DNA of 64,000 bases from a bacterium SCSIO 12741 (GCA_024398055.1 CP073749.1:4774594-4838593); one strand, 5' to 3'; numbered from the stretch's first letter, positions 25,394 through 34,134 are shown. Notes: generated from the sequence alone by a model not told the origin. Numbers and translations: made by a program.

Positions 25394-25702
25394 GATCTTT
25401 TTGTTTTTGAAAGGTGAGAGAATAAAAGTTTATGCCCTCAAATATCTGGGGTAGTTAGCAGCCTGATAAGCGTATAAAATGGCCTTTTAAAATTCAAGTA
25501 AATCTACCCTGAGAGTCAGGATAAAGGCGTGTGAGAATTAAATAGATCCAAGTGTTTTTCCTAAGCAAAAACCACTCAATCAATCCCATACCAGGCTAAG
25601 GCAATCGGGATTTTTCGATGAACCGCATCACCCTGGCATTGCCTGCAGCAATACCGCAGTCGGTCCATTTACTTTAGTTCAAACTCTTAAATCTATACTA
25701 TA
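25394..25702. other. Divergent intergenic region
   Basis: About 310 bp between two divergent small-protein genes. I see short dyads (such as TTGC-CTGCA-GCAA near 25638-25650) and a TACTTTAG box near 25670, one base off the -7 consensus, which could drive the secreted Cys protein at 25703. No coding frame is supported. Confidence 0.4.
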
Positions 25703-26170
25703 ATGTACAAGTTACTTTTATCGAGCATGCTTGGCCTGTTTATGATGGTCGGGACACAAGCCTTTGGGCAAACCATTAAAATTGACAACCAAACCAGTTG
25801 TAGTTTTATCTACTACGTGACGGCTGAAAGCGGGGCACCTGCCTGTAATCAGCAATCATCTAACACCATGACCCTTGTGCCTTTTGCGCAAGTAGGTTAC
25901 ATGATGAGCGATCCTATTTGGCCCTCCACTCCTCCACCAGCTGGCTGGAACTGGGGATTCATGAAAATTGGTTCTCCTACCGGTCCTTACTCTGGTGGAA
26001 CCAATGCCTGTACCTGGCCCATCACTAACATCAATGTTGCCGCAGTTGGAAATACAATCTGTACTCCATTTTTGAATTTGACATGTATGGACGTTACCGT
26101 TTGTACACCGGTAAAAATTCAGTGGATTCCTTACCCATCAGGAGATGTAAAAGTGATTATCACGCAATAA
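25703..26170 (+). CDS. Secreted six-cysteine protein, paralogue of the convergent gene at 26491
   Basis: A 155 aa protein with a clear signal peptide ending AFGQ (residue 23). The mature part begins TIKIDNQTSC and has six cysteines and an aromatic motif AGWNWGF. The convergent neighbour has the same design: QTLTVNNGTGC, six cysteines and PGWRWDF. Six cysteines in a small exported protein point to three disulfide bonds. I do not recognise the family and there is no T9SS tail, so it is probably periplasmic or released by another route. A strong terminator follows. Confidence 0.65.
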   Translation: MYKLLLSSMLGLFMMVGTQAFGQTIKIDNQTSCSFIYYVTAESGAPACNQQSSNTMTLVPFAQVGYMMSDPIWPSTPPPAGWNWGFMKIGSPTGPYSGGTNACTWPITNINVAAVGNTICTPFLNLTCMDVTVCTPVKIQWIPYPSGDVKVIITQ

Positions 26171-26204
26171 TTGAACATCCGACAGTAGTCGACTAATTTT
26201 ACCT

Positions 26205-26239
26205 AAAACGGCGTTGTGGTTCTGCAGCGCCGTTTTTTT
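26205..26239 (+). terminator. Rho-independent terminator after the six-cysteine protein gene
   Basis: A nine-pair stem AAAACGGCG/CGCCGTTTT with a 14-base loop, followed by a run of T. It lies 35 bases after the stop at 26170. The A-run before the stem means it may also stop transcripts coming from the right. Confidence 0.85.
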
Positions 26240-26438
26240 GTGCCTATCAAAAAGATAAACGGCCCAGGGGCGGCCGGACCGTTTAATCATCATTCACATT
26301 GGCCAAAGGCTTAGGCCAGCACTGCTTTCAGGTTAAGGAAGGAATCTACTTGTAAATCAAAAAGATAGTATCGATATCAAACAAGCGTTTAAAGAAACGA
26401 GAATTCCCTGCGGTATTTCCGCAGCCCCATTTTTGGCC
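26240..26438. other. Intergenic region between convergent paralogues
   Basis: About 200 bp with no supported gene. It contains a 6-5-6 hairpin CTGCGG-TATTT-CCGCAG at 26408-26424 and a GC-rich imperfect dyad near 26257-26284 (AAACGG...CCGTTT). Short open frames here have no start context or family likeness. Confidence 0.4.
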
Positions 26439-26468
26439 AAAAAAAAGACCCGAACAATGTCGGGCCTT
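26439..26468 (-). terminator. Rho-independent terminator of the minus-strand six-cysteine gene
   Basis: On the minus strand the stem GGCCCGA...TCGGGTC is followed by a run of eight T. It lies about 22 bases after the stop at 26491. Confidence 0.8.
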
Positions 26469-26490
26469 TCTATTTGGAATCTTCTTAAAT

Positions 26491-26883
26491 CTACCAGAGA
26501 TTGAGTATGGGTGCCCCCGGCGTTCCCGTGTATTGGGCATTTAAAAATCCGAGGCATGTACATTGTGGTCCGCTATTCACTGAAGGAATACCAGCATGGC
26601 ACCAAGTCCATGGGGCAGCCACATATAGAGGTGTTGAACAAGCTGTATAAGGATAAACGTCAGAAATTCCTCGAACGAAATCCCAACGCCAACCTGGAGT
26701 TGAATTAAATGTACTTGTTCCTGGTGCTACAGCAACGAGAATTACATTTCCACTACAGGAAGGATTAATTTCTACCAAGTGCATGAACAAAGTACAACCA
26801 GTTCCATTGTTCACGGTAAGAGTTTGACTCATCGACGCAAACGACGCCGTGAGGCAGATAAGGAGGGTAAATAAAGTTTTCAT
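26491..26883 (-). CDS. Secreted six-cysteine protein, paralogue of the gene at 25703
   Basis: I place the start at ATG 26883 (MKTLFTLLICLTASFASMSQ, a clean signal peptide), giving 130 aa. The open frame runs upstream to 27117 but that part overlaps the DinB gene and looks non-coding. The mature protein starts TLTVNNGTGC, has six cysteines and the motif PGWRWDF, paralleling its convergent neighbour at 25703. The two are diverged paralogues, each with its own terminator. Function is unknown; an extracytoplasmic disulfide-rich protein is the most that can be said. Confidence 0.65.
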   Translation of the reverse strand: MKTLFTLLICLTASFASMSQTLTVNNGTGCTLFMHLVEINPSCSGNVILVAVAPGTSTFNSTPGWRWDFVRGISDVYPYTACSTPLYVAAPWTWCHAGIPSVNSGPQCTCLGFLNAQYTGTPGAPILNLW

Positions 26884-26969
26884 TAAAGTATAGTTTAGTT
26901 TTCGCCTACTCTGATTATCAAGCTGATGCTTTTCGGCTTCCGCATTCAGCTCGATAAAGAAAAGACCAT

Positions 26970-27539
26970 TCACTGCACTATTTTCGCAGCCCCTATTTCG
27001 GCCTCTTTTAGGGCCCTCACCGCCTGAAGTGTGTGTCGGTATTTGTGCATTAAAAGGAAGTGGATGATATCTCCCAACTTGAGCACAATGAAAGAACTCA
27101 TGGTGGTTGGAATGCACCGTTTGTTCAAGTTTGCTCGTTCCAAATCAGCGATAAGCGTTCGCATTTCATCCATATTGCTCAAGTATCTACGAGCCGTTTG
27201 AGGATCTACAGCGGATAAGGATGGATTCATATCCTTTAGGGCTTTAAACGTCTTCGTTCCGTTGGGCTCCATCATTTTGACAAACTTTTTACCTAACCAA
27301 CTGTAGCGAAAACCACCCTTCTTCACCGGATACCGGTCCATCGCCTTTTTCACCAGTGGCAAGTAGTGATCATCATAGCGATTAAGGTGATCCATGCATT
27401 CCAAGGCACTCCATTTATCGGGATTGACTTTGAACTGCAATTCCCTTGGGTCTCTTCCTTCGAGATGTTGTTTTACTAACTCCTCAATTTTGTTTTGAAG
27501 AGTCATCATTTCTTGGACAAAGTCCTGATTAGTAGTCAT
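26970..27539 (-). CDS. DinB-family protein
   Basis: A 189 aa four-helix protein of the DinB/YfiT superfamily. The metal-binding pattern is present: His in ECMDHLNRYDDHYL and two His in LLMHKYRHTLQ. Members are metal-dependent, often thiol-transferase-like enzymes induced by stress, but the substrate of this one is unknown. A perfect -7 box precedes the gene (27558-27565). Confidence 0.85.
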   Translation of the reverse strand: MTTNQDFVQEMMTLQNKIEELVKQHLEGRDPRELQFKVNPDKWSALECMDHLNRYDDHYLPLVKKAMDRYPVKKGGFRYSWLGKKFVKMMEPNGTKTFKALKDMNPSLSAVDPQTARRYLSNMDEMRTLIADLERANLNKRCIPTTMSSFIVLKLGDIIHFLLMHKYRHTLQAVRALKEAEIGAAKIVQ

Positions 27540-27557
27540 AAAATCAAAATTTCAATA

Positions 27558-27565
27558 CAAATCTA
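27558..27565 (-). promoter_or_regulatory. -7 promoter box (TAGATTTG) for the DinB gene
   Basis: Exact match to the Bacteroidota consensus TAnnTTTG on the minus strand, 18 bases before the ATG, which implies a short leader. No clear TTG is seen at the -33 position. Confidence 0.55.
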
Positions 27566-27712
27566 TGGGACGCGACTCCTCTTTTCCTTGACCAGAATCA
27601 AGATTTCAGAACCCAACCAATGCCAAGGCTTGTAGCAAAATCCAAAAAATAGGGTTTCACGACCTGGGAATTGTTAATTTCATATCGTCTTCTTCAAAAA
27701 AATAACAACGCT

Positions 27713-28636
27713 ATGCCCAAAGTACATGTCAATCGATCCATCCAAATGGATGCGTCGCCCGAGAAAGTTTATCAATTACTAAGTGACTTTAATAATTGGA
27801 CGCCTTGGTCTCCCTGGTTAATCACTGAGCCAGACGCCAAGGTAACCGTGTCTGATGATGCCAAGTTTTACGAATGGGACGGCAATCGGGTCGGATCGGG
27901 TAATATGCGGATCGTCGGAGAAAAAGAAAACAGCCGGATCGATCTGGATCTGACCTTTTTGAAACCCTGGAAATCGACAGCTAAAGTTTGGTTTGACATA
28001 AAAGCCAAAGGCCAAGGTAGTGAGGTATCCTGGGGCATGGACACCAGCTTACCCTTCATCATGTTTTGGATGAAAAAAACGATGAGCGCCATGATCGGTA
28101 TGGATTATGACCGTGGCCTAAACATGCTCAAAGAATTCATAGAAGCGGGTACGGTAAGCTCCAAGTTAGATTTTAAAGGAGAAACTCAATTTGACGGATG
28201 CAGCTATGTTGGGGTAAAAACGTCCTGTAGTATTCAAGAGGTGGGTTCAAAAATGCAAGCCGATTTAGCCCGTGTAGGAGAATTTGCCCAACAAAACCAG
28301 GATTTGGAACCGGGCATGGTCTTCTCAATTTACCACAAATGGGATCCGGTTAAAGGATTGGTGGAATATACCTCTGGGATTTCGGTCAAAAAGCTTCCGG
28401 GAAATTTGCCCGCAGGCCTGGTCAGCGGAGAAATTCCAAACACCCGGATTTATTCGGTTGAACATCACGGTGCCTATCACTACCTGGGTAATGCCTGGAG
28501 TGCCTTGTACAACATGCAACGCTCCAAAGTGTTTAAGGCCAAGAAGGGTGTACATCCATTTGAGATTTATCACACGGATCCGCACTCTACACCTGATAAG
28601 GAGCACGTTACCTCCATCAACTTCGCGGTTAAGTAG
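27713..28636 (+). CDS. SRPBCC domain fused to GyrI-like small-molecule-binding domain
   Basis: With ATG 27713 (MPKVHVNRSIQMDASPEKVY) the protein has 307 aa. Residues about 3-150 form an SRPBCC/polyketide-cyclase-type helix-grip fold (VYQLLSDFNNWTPWSPW, GSEVSWGMDTSLPF). Residues about 160-305 resemble the GyrI-like/AraC effector-binding domain (VGVKTSCSI, RIYSVEHHGAYHYLGNAW). Both folds bind hydrophobic small molecules, so a sensing or sequestering role is likely, though no ligand or DNA-binding domain is visible. The Crp-family gene converges on it with no gap. Confidence 0.85.
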   Translation: MPKVHVNRSIQMDASPEKVYQLLSDFNNWTPWSPWLITEPDAKVTVSDDAKFYEWDGNRVGSGNMRIVGEKENSRIDLDLTFLKPWKSTAKVWFDIKAKGQGSEVSWGMDTSLPFIMFWMKKTMSAMIGMDYDRGLNMLKEFIEAGTVSSKLDFKGETQFDGCSYVGVKTSCSIQEVGSKMQADLARVGEFAQQNQDLEPGMVFSIYHKWDPVKGLVEYTSGISVKKLPGNLPAGLVSGEIPNTRIYSVEHHGAYHYLGNAWSALYNMQRSKVFKAKKGVHPFEIYHTDPHSTPDKEHVTSINFAVK

Positions 28637-29200
28637 TTACAGCTTCAATCGACTTAAGGTTTCCGGAGACATCCGGAGGTAAGAAGCCAGGTATTTTCTG
28701 GGAATAAATTGAAACACCTGTGGACTACGTTTCAGTAACTTTTGAGCTCTTTCCTGAGGCGAAAGGATGAGTAAGTCGGTTTCGCGATCAGTTTTGCCAA
28801 GTACTGCCAATTCCATGGAACGGGTCCAGAATTCCGCAATTTCGCGGCTTTGCCCCATGGCGTCGTAAAAATCTTGCCGGCGTATGGCAGTGAGTTTAGC
28901 CGTTTTGAGAATCTGAATGTGGTAGCCATCTGGCTCCTGAGTAACAAAGGATGGAAAACTATTGATCAAGGTGTTGTCATATCCGAAACCTACGTCATAC
29001 TCGGAGTCATCTCGGGTTAGATATATCCGCATGGTTCCATGATGGATGTAGTATAGAAAATGCTCAATTTGATCCGGGCGGCTTAAGAACTCGCCCCGTT
29101 TAAGCGTTTTTGGAATATTCCAATGCTCGGTCATCAAAGCAACTGCCTCTTCAGAAAGTCCACTCTGAAGAAAAAACTGACGAATAGGCGATTCTTCCAT
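28637..29200 (-). CDS. Crp/Fnr-family transcriptional regulator
   Basis: A 187 aa protein with an N-terminal cyclic-nucleotide-binding jelly roll (about 20-115; KRGEFLSRPDQIEHFLYYI, GTMRIYLTRDDSEYDVGFGY) and a short C-terminal helix-turn-helix (YLASYLRMSPETLSRL). The domain end is compact, as in the Bacteroidota Crp-like branch where cAMP-contact residues are lost, so the effector is unknown. Its stop lies immediately after the stop of the SRPBCC/GyrI gene, in convergent orientation. Confidence 0.9.
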   Translation of the reverse strand: MEESPIRQFFLQSGLSEEAVALMTEHWNIPKTLKRGEFLSRPDQIEHFLYYIHHGTMRIYLTRDDSEYDVGFGYDNTLINSFPSFVTQEPDGYHIQILKTAKLTAIRRQDFYDAMGQSREIAEFWTRSMELAVLGKTDRETDLLILSPQERAQKLLKRSPQVFQFIPRKYLASYLRMSPETLSRLKL

Positions 29201-29247
29201 ATTTCAATCCGGCCAAGTAAATAGCTAATCCCGGCTGCGGATCAAAT

Positions 29248-30029
29248 TTAAAGAATGGTCTTGATCAAACGAAGTTTGTGGGTGTAAGATCGGGTATCCC
29301 GGTTGTAAATACCCTGGTGATCAATCTTATCAATTCTCACCTTTCCACTGGCGTGAATGATATCGTTTTCATTCATTAGAATTCCAACATGAATGATGTT
29401 GCCTTCCTCGTCATCAAAAAAGGCCAGATCCCCATCTTCTGCTTCTTCCACAAAGGACAAGGTAGTACCAATTTCGGCCTGTTGGTAGGCATCACGAGGC
29501 AGTTTTTTGCCTGCCAATTTGTACACCATCTGGGTAAATCCGCTACAGTCGATTCCAAAAGGTGTTTTTCCCCCCAGAGGTAAGGGGCATTTTCGTACAT
29601 CAGGGAATGCTCTACCACACGAGAACGGGAAATCTGCTCTTTGCTGTGTGTCACACTTCCTTGTAGATCAAACTTTTCTTCTCCCCAGGAACAGGATTCT
29701 CCATCATAATTAGGCAACACGCTGCCCATTAAGAGAGGAACCAAAAGCCCTTTATGCTGATCCGCACCTACGGTGGCCAACTCGGTTAGGGATGTCCACT
29801 CCCGGCTGGTTTCAATTTGATCGTATACTTCTTTGGTAACTTCGAAGGCCTGTTTACGATCAATGTAACATTCGTACTTGTCGTAGGCCAGTCGAATTTT
29901 GACCCATTTGGCACGCTCTTCCAGAATCTTGTAGTGCTCCCCGAATAAAACCTGCGTCACCATCTCTGAGCGGTCATTAGGTTCCGCCCGGCCAGGGATT
30001 ACGCTTAGTTGGGAAATTCCGTACTTCAA
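29248..30029 (-). pseudogene. SH3-domain NlpC/P60 (C40) peptidase, broken by a single-base frameshift
   Basis: The gene starts with TTG at 30029. Its first frame gives a bacterial SH3 domain (about 5-60; YKILEERAKWVKIRLAY) and the start of the C40 peptidase, then goes out of phase after APYLWG. The second frame resumes with the rest (MVYKLAGKKLPRDAYQQAEI, IHVGILMNENDIIHASG). Adding one G to the six-G run at 29570-29575 restores YLWGGKTPFGIDCSGF, including the catalytic Cys (29545-29547) and a 260 aa protein. The intact product would cut gamma-D-Glu/meso-DAP bonds in peptidoglycan. Sequencing error in a homopolymer is as likely as real loss. Confidence 0.88.
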
Positions 30030-30157
30030 GTCTGTACCAAATAGAGTAAGTCTGACAAAAGAAGGGAATAGACCCTGCGATTACCAGACTTACTTCGTTA
30101 TTTTATGCACGATTCAAATGGAGTTATTAACACACTCCGGGCGAATCGCAGTTTCTT

Positions 30158-31333
30158 TTAAAGGTTTTCAATAACCATGGCTGAGGCTCCACCTCCACCG
30201 TTGCAAATACCTGCTGCTCCGTATTTTGCACCATTTTGCTTCAATACGTTGATCAAGGTAACCACGATACGAGAACCAGAGTTCCCAAGTGGGTGACCCA
30301 AAGCAACAGCACCACCGTTTACGTCTACTTTAGAAGGATCGATTCCGAGCAATTTAGCGTTGGCAATTCCAACTACACTAAAGGCCTGGTTCAATTCCCA
30401 GTAGTCAATATCGGAGGCTTCCAAGTTTGCTTTACCTAAAGCTACTGGCACTGCCTTAGCAGGAGCAGTAGTAAACCATTCAGGAGCTTGAGCAGCGTCT
30501 GCATAGCTTACGATACGAGCGATAGGAGTCAATCCGTATTTCTCAACCGCTTCTTTGCTGGCAATAACCAAGGCAGATGCTCCATCATTCAAAGTAGATG
30601 CGTTAGCCGCAGTTACGGTTCCTTCTTTTTGGAAAGCAGGGCGTAGATTAGGAATCTTTTCCATTTTCACATTGCGGTACTCTTCATCTTGGTTCACTAT
30701 GATAGGCTCTCCACGACGCTGAGGTACTTCTACCGGCACTACTTCTTCAGCAAATTTTCCAGCTTCCCAAGCGGCAGCAGCACGACGGTAAGATTCCATG
30801 GCAAATTCATCCTGGTCTTCACGAGTGATTTCGTTTTCCTTCGCACAAAGCTCAGCACAGTTACCCATGTGTGTATCGTTGTACACATCAATCAAACCAT
30901 CTTTAAGCATTCCGTCGATCATTTTGGTATCCCCAAACTTCACTCCATTTCTGGCAGGAAAGTAGTGAGGAACCTGACTCATGCTTTCCATTCCACCAGC
31001 GATCACCAAGTGATTGTCGCCAGCCAGGATAGACTGAGCAGCCAGGGAAATAGATTTCATACCAGAGGCACACACCTTATTCACGGTAGTACAAGGAACG
31101 TGATCGCCCAAACCAGCACCCATAGCGGCTTGACGAGCAGGAGCCTGACCTTCATTGGCCTGCAGTACGTTACCCATAAATACTTCGTCTACATTTTCGG
31201 CTTTAACTCCGGATTTTTCCAAAGCAGCTTTAATCGCTACCGAGCCCAAACGTGTGGCAGGAACAGTAGACAAAGCACCCATAAAACTTCCGATGGGCGT
31301 ACGAACCGCTGATACGATATATACTTCTTTCAT
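30158..31333 (-). CDS. Acetyl-CoA C-acetyltransferase (thiolase)
   Basis: A complete 391 aa biosynthetic/degradative thiolase. The acyl-enzyme Cys88 is in NKVCASGMKS, the general-base His in VALGHPLGNSG and the second Cys in AGICNGGGGASAMV. Length and motifs match cytosolic acetyl-CoA acetyltransferases that interconvert two acetyl-CoA and acetoacetyl-CoA or act on beta-oxidation products. There are no beta-oxidation partners next to it. A perfect -7 box lies 30 bp upstream, so it is probably transcribed alone. Confidence 0.95.
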   Translation of the reverse strand: MKEVYIVSAVRTPIGSFMGALSTVPATRLGSVAIKAALEKSGVKAENVDEVFMGNVLQANEGQAPARQAAMGAGLGDHVPCTTVNKVCASGMKSISLAAQSILAGDNHLVIAGGMESMSQVPHYFPARNGVKFGDTKMIDGMLKDGLIDVYNDTHMGNCAELCAKENEITREDQDEFAMESYRRAAAAWEAGKFAEEVVPVEVPQRRGEPIIVNQDEEYRNVKMEKIPNLRPAFQKEGTVTAANASTLNDGASALVIASKEAVEKYGLTPIARIVSYADAAQAPEWFTTAPAKAVPVALGKANLEASDIDYWELNQAFSVVGIANAKLLGIDPSKVDVNGGAVALGHPLGNSGSRIVVTLINVLKQNGAKYGAAGICNGGGGASAMVIENL

Positions 31334-31363
31334 GTTGTAGGTTTTTCAATTTATTTCGGCCTG

Positions 31364-31371
31364 CAAATGTA
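31364..31371 (-). promoter_or_regulatory. -7 promoter box (TACATTTG) for the thiolase gene
   Basis: Exact TAnnTTTG match on the minus strand, ending 30 bases upstream of the ATG. The expected -33 TTG is not clear. Confidence 0.55.
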
Positions 31372-31471
31372 ACCAATATAGAGGTGGAAAGAAAGACCTT
31401 AACGAAGCTTAACCGATATTGATGCATGGCCAACATTTTACTCGTTCTTTTCAGTCCTATTGGGGTTTCAT

Positions 31472-31479
31472 TAGCTTTG
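31472..31479 (+). promoter_or_regulatory. -7 promoter box (TAGCTTTG) for the pseudouridine synthase gene
   Basis: Exact TAnnTTTG match ending only seven bases before the ATG at 31487. Transcription would begin at or beside the start codon, so the mRNA may be leaderless. Confidence 0.5.
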
Positions 31480-31486
31480 CACTCCT

Positions 31487-32155
31487 ATGGCAGATTCTTC
31501 CTCCTCTTCGTTTCGTTACTACGTGTTGTACAAGCCTTTCGGCTACGTTTCTCGCTTTACGGATGAGGACGGCAATCCGGGATTGGGACGCATTTTGGAT
31601 GTGGAAAAAGATGTTTACCCAGTTGGGCGTTTGGATAAGGACAGCGAAGGTCTTTTAATTCTCACCAACGATCCGGGCGTCAATGCACAGCTTCTGAGAG
31701 CCGAAAATGAACATCCGAAAACTTACTTGGTGCAAGTGGAAGGAGAAATTACTTCGGAGGCTCTATCCCAATTGGAAGCGGGGATTACTATCCGCATAAA
31801 AAAGCAGGACTACACAACCCTTCCGGCCAAGGCCGAGCGAGTAGATTCCCCTACCCTTCCGGATCGCGATCCACCGATTCGATTTCGAAAAAACGTTCCT
31901 ACTTCCTGGATTTCGCTTCAGCTCATTGAAGGAAAGAACAGACAAGTTCGTCGGATGACGGCGGCGGTTGGATTTCCAACCTTACGATTGGTTCGGGCAG
32001 CCAGTGGAAACCTTAAACTACCACCACTCCAACCTGGAGAATACACAGCCATTGATCAAGCTGATTTTTACCGACTGCTTCAAATTAAACCTCAGGTTCG
32101 AAAACCCGCCAAACCACAAGGAAATCGTCGTTCTTACCGCAAAAGAAATTATTGA
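31487..32155 (+). CDS. rluE: 23S rRNA pseudouridine synthase, RluE-type
   Basis: A 222 aa member of the RsuA/RluB/RluE/RluF family without an S4 domain. The catalytic Asp50 is in VGRLDKDSEGLLILTND. Other family motifs are YYVLYKPFGYVS, KTYLVQVEGE and LIEGKNRQVRRMTAAVG. The missing S4 domain and length fit RluE, which modifies U2457 of 23S rRNA. The C-terminus ends in a basic tail (RRSYRKRNY). The gene overlaps the convergent SMUG2 gene by 7 bp. Confidence 0.88.
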   Translation: MADSSSSSFRYYVLYKPFGYVSRFTDEDGNPGLGRILDVEKDVYPVGRLDKDSEGLLILTNDPGVNAQLLRAENEHPKTYLVQVEGEITSEALSQLEAGITIRIKKQDYTTLPAKAERVDSPTLPDRDPPIRFRKNVPTSWISLQLIEGKNRQVRRMTAAVGFPTLRLVRAASGNLKLPPLQPGEYTAIDQADFYRLLQIKPQVRKPAKPQGNRRSYRKRNY

Positions 32156-32817
32156 GGGGCCAGTTTTTGGAGGTACTCATCAACGAATTCGTCCATCCTT
32201 TTCAAGCGATATTGCATCACCCATCTGGGATGAGGAACCACCTCAATGGTATCGAACCACTGGTATTCTTTGTTCCACTTTTCCAGGTATTTTAGGTTTT
32301 TTCCTTTGCCAATGCACCAGGTAACATCGCGTCTCAAAAATGGCAGTTGGCGGTTGATTTGATCTACAATCAAGGGTTTCAACTTTTCCGGAAGTCCTGG
32401 AATGTCGTAGTAATTGATGTTTTTTCCATCGCGAAGTAATCCCAGGGAGAGGACGGATGAAATGTAAAATCGCCCAAAGAAAGCCTCGGGTCCGCCAAAA
32501 GCTTGAATCACTTCGTAAATAAACCGGGAAGACAATTCATGGCGTTTGGGCAGATCATTTTTGATGCCCAATTTTTCTTCCAGATTAACCGGATCGGTAA
32601 AACCTACTCCTGTTATGCCTGAACCCAGTCGACCGGGATTGATTCCCCACAAGGCATACCGTGGCTGGTCATCCGTATAATACTTATCCCAAAATAGGTC
32701 CGAGTAGGCCCGTGTTTGCGAATTAAGAAAGGGATTCATTACCTCACACTCATCCAGCTGAAGAGGATGATTGACGAGGTGATCAATAAACTGTTTAATC
32801 GCCGCTGCTGTGCTCAA
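32149..32817 (-). CDS. SMUG2-type uracil-DNA glycosylase family protein
   Basis: A 222 aa protein with the uracil-glycosylase superfamily motif 1 as WGINPGRLGSGITGVGFTDP and a C-terminal motif VPHPRWVMQYR. This pairing is characteristic of the SMUG2/DUF4918 family, largely a Bacteroidota group that removes uracil or a related base from DNA. The organism also encodes a family-1 Ung at 55960-56625, so SMUG2 is not its only uracil-removal enzyme. Confidence 0.85.
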   Translation of the reverse strand: MSTAAAIKQFIDHLVNHPLQLDECEVMNPFLNSQTRAYSDLFWDKYYTDDQPRYALWGINPGRLGSGITGVGFTDPVNLEEKLGIKNDLPKRHELSSRFIYEVIQAFGGPEAFFGRFYISSVLSLGLLRDGKNINYYDIPGLPEKLKPLIVDQINRQLPFLRRDVTWCIGKGKNLKYLEKWNKEYQWFDTIEVVPHPRWVMQYRLKRMDEFVDEYLQKLAPQ

Positions 32818-32926
32818 GATATTCCGTTTGTTTCAAACTTAAACCAACCTTTGGAATTGAACCGAAGAAAACCATTTTAAGCCGATCCTTTATATTCGTT
32901 TTAATGTTGAACCCAAATCTAATGTT

Positions 32927-33931
32927 TTGAAATCCAGCTTATTTTTCCTTGCCGGAGCGCTTTTTACCCTAAACGCCCAAGCACAATTAACCCTCGATTC
33001 AGCCGATGTCATACCTGCTTCAGGGACTTCTATCACCTACTACGAAGCCGATAACCCAGAGGGCGTTTCGGAAGGAAGTAGCGGTGTTGATGTCATCTGG
33101 GATTTTAGCGATCTTACTCCCGCAGACTCTTTTGATATGGATTTTGAAAATCCGCAAACAGGTATTTTGGGTGATCCTGATCATACTACTTTGACCGCGG
33201 TTCGAGGATTTCAACGAATCCCCTATCGATCCACTCCTCAGGCCTTGTACCTCATGGGTGATTTAGATGGACTTACCCGGGTAGAATATGGTTCCGACAG
33301 TCTCTTGCATATATCCTTCCCCATGGCCTACAACGACCTGCACACCACCTCCTACGATGTGGAATACGGATTGCTCGGCAACCGACGCGTGGGGACCTAC
33401 AATGTGCAAGTAGATGCTATAGGAACTCTACACATGCCCTATGGTTACCTCAACGACGTGTTGCGATTGGAAATCGAAGACATGTATGTGGATAGTGCCT
33501 TAATTGGGGGCAACACCTCCGTAAATAATCGATACTACGAATTCTGGCAAAAAGGAGCTCCCCATTATGTACTGCGCATTGAACAGGAAAACGATGGTGG
33601 ACAAACGAGTACAACTGTAATTTATCAGGGCAAAGACCAAATAGTGGAAGGACGTAATCCTACTTCAGTCCAATTTGCTGATTCACGCAAAGGCGAATTA
33701 CAGTTATACCCAAATCCGGCGAAAGATCAATTTCAATTGAAATGGAATGCCTCTACCCTTGAATCTCTGGAACTTATGATTATCAATGGTTTGGGGCAAA
33801 TTGTAAAACAACAATCCCTGGAAGAAAATGGCCAGGTAACTGTGGATATTCAGGAATTACCAGCCGGTATGTATCAGGTTAAACTTATGGGAAGCGAAAC
33901 CCATTTCACCCAACGTTTGATTAAGCGATAA
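32927..33931 (+). CDS. Exported protein with T9SS type A sorting domain
   Basis: A 334 aa protein. The only in-frame start that leaves a good signal peptide is TTG 32927 (KSSLFFLAGALFTLNAQAQ); a nearby ATG at 32922 runs into a stop after two codons. The last 80 residues are a T9SS type A tail (LQLYPNPAKDQFQL, LELMIINGLGQIV, LPAGMYQVKLMG, TQRLIKR). The middle is a beta-rich domain I do not recognise (VDVIWDFSDLTPADSFD). It should be exported by the T9SS and attached to the cell surface or released. Confidence 0.8.
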   Translation: MKSSLFFLAGALFTLNAQAQLTLDSADVIPASGTSITYYEADNPEGVSEGSSGVDVIWDFSDLTPADSFDMDFENPQTGILGDPDHTTLTAVRGFQRIPYRSTPQALYLMGDLDGLTRVEYGSDSLLHISFPMAYNDLHTTSYDVEYGLLGNRRVGTYNVQVDAIGTLHMPYGYLNDVLRLEIEDMYVDSALIGGNTSVNNRYYEFWQKGAPHYVLRIEQENDGGQTSTTVIYQGKDQIVEGRNPTSVQFADSRKGELQLYPNPAKDQFQLKWNASTLESLELMIINGLGQIVKQQSLEENGQVTVDIQELPAGMYQVKLMGSETHFTQRLIKR

Positions 33932-33933
33932 AT

Positions 33934-34134
33934 TTACTTCGTAGCGGATGTATCAACTGGAGTTGTAACCTGAGTAGAGTCTACGGTGACCTCAGTTGAA
34001 CCCTTTTCTGCCCCTTCCTTAACCACGATGTAATTGGTCACAAAAAAGTATAGCGGAATAAGTAAAATGGCCAATAGGCTAATCATTCCCTTCCAGCCGG
34101 ATTTTCCGGATTGCGCATTTGGAGATTCACTCAT
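33934..34134 (-). CDS. Small single-helix membrane protein
   Basis: With the ATG at 34134 (MSESPNAQSGKSGWKG) this is a 66 aa protein with one membrane helix (MISLLAILLIPLYFFVTNYI) and a Thr/Ser/Val-rich, acidic tail (VDSTQVTTPVDTSATK) probably outside the membrane. An earlier start at 34188 is possible but adds an unlikely leader. No family is recognised; it converges with the T9SS gene to its left. Confidence 0.5.
   Translation of the reverse strand: MSESPNAQSGKSGWKGMISLLAILLIPLYFFVTNYIVVKEGAEKGSTEVTVDSTQVTTPVDTSATK

Noticed and set aside
26884-27117. N-terminal extension of the six-cysteine protein frame
   Set aside because: It overlaps the DinB coding sequence and lacks a signal; the ATG at 26883 gives a clean signal peptide.
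30689-31312. 207-codon plus-strand frame over the thiolase gene
   Set aside because: Antisense to an intact thiolase with all catalytic motifs; composition is that of a mirror frame.
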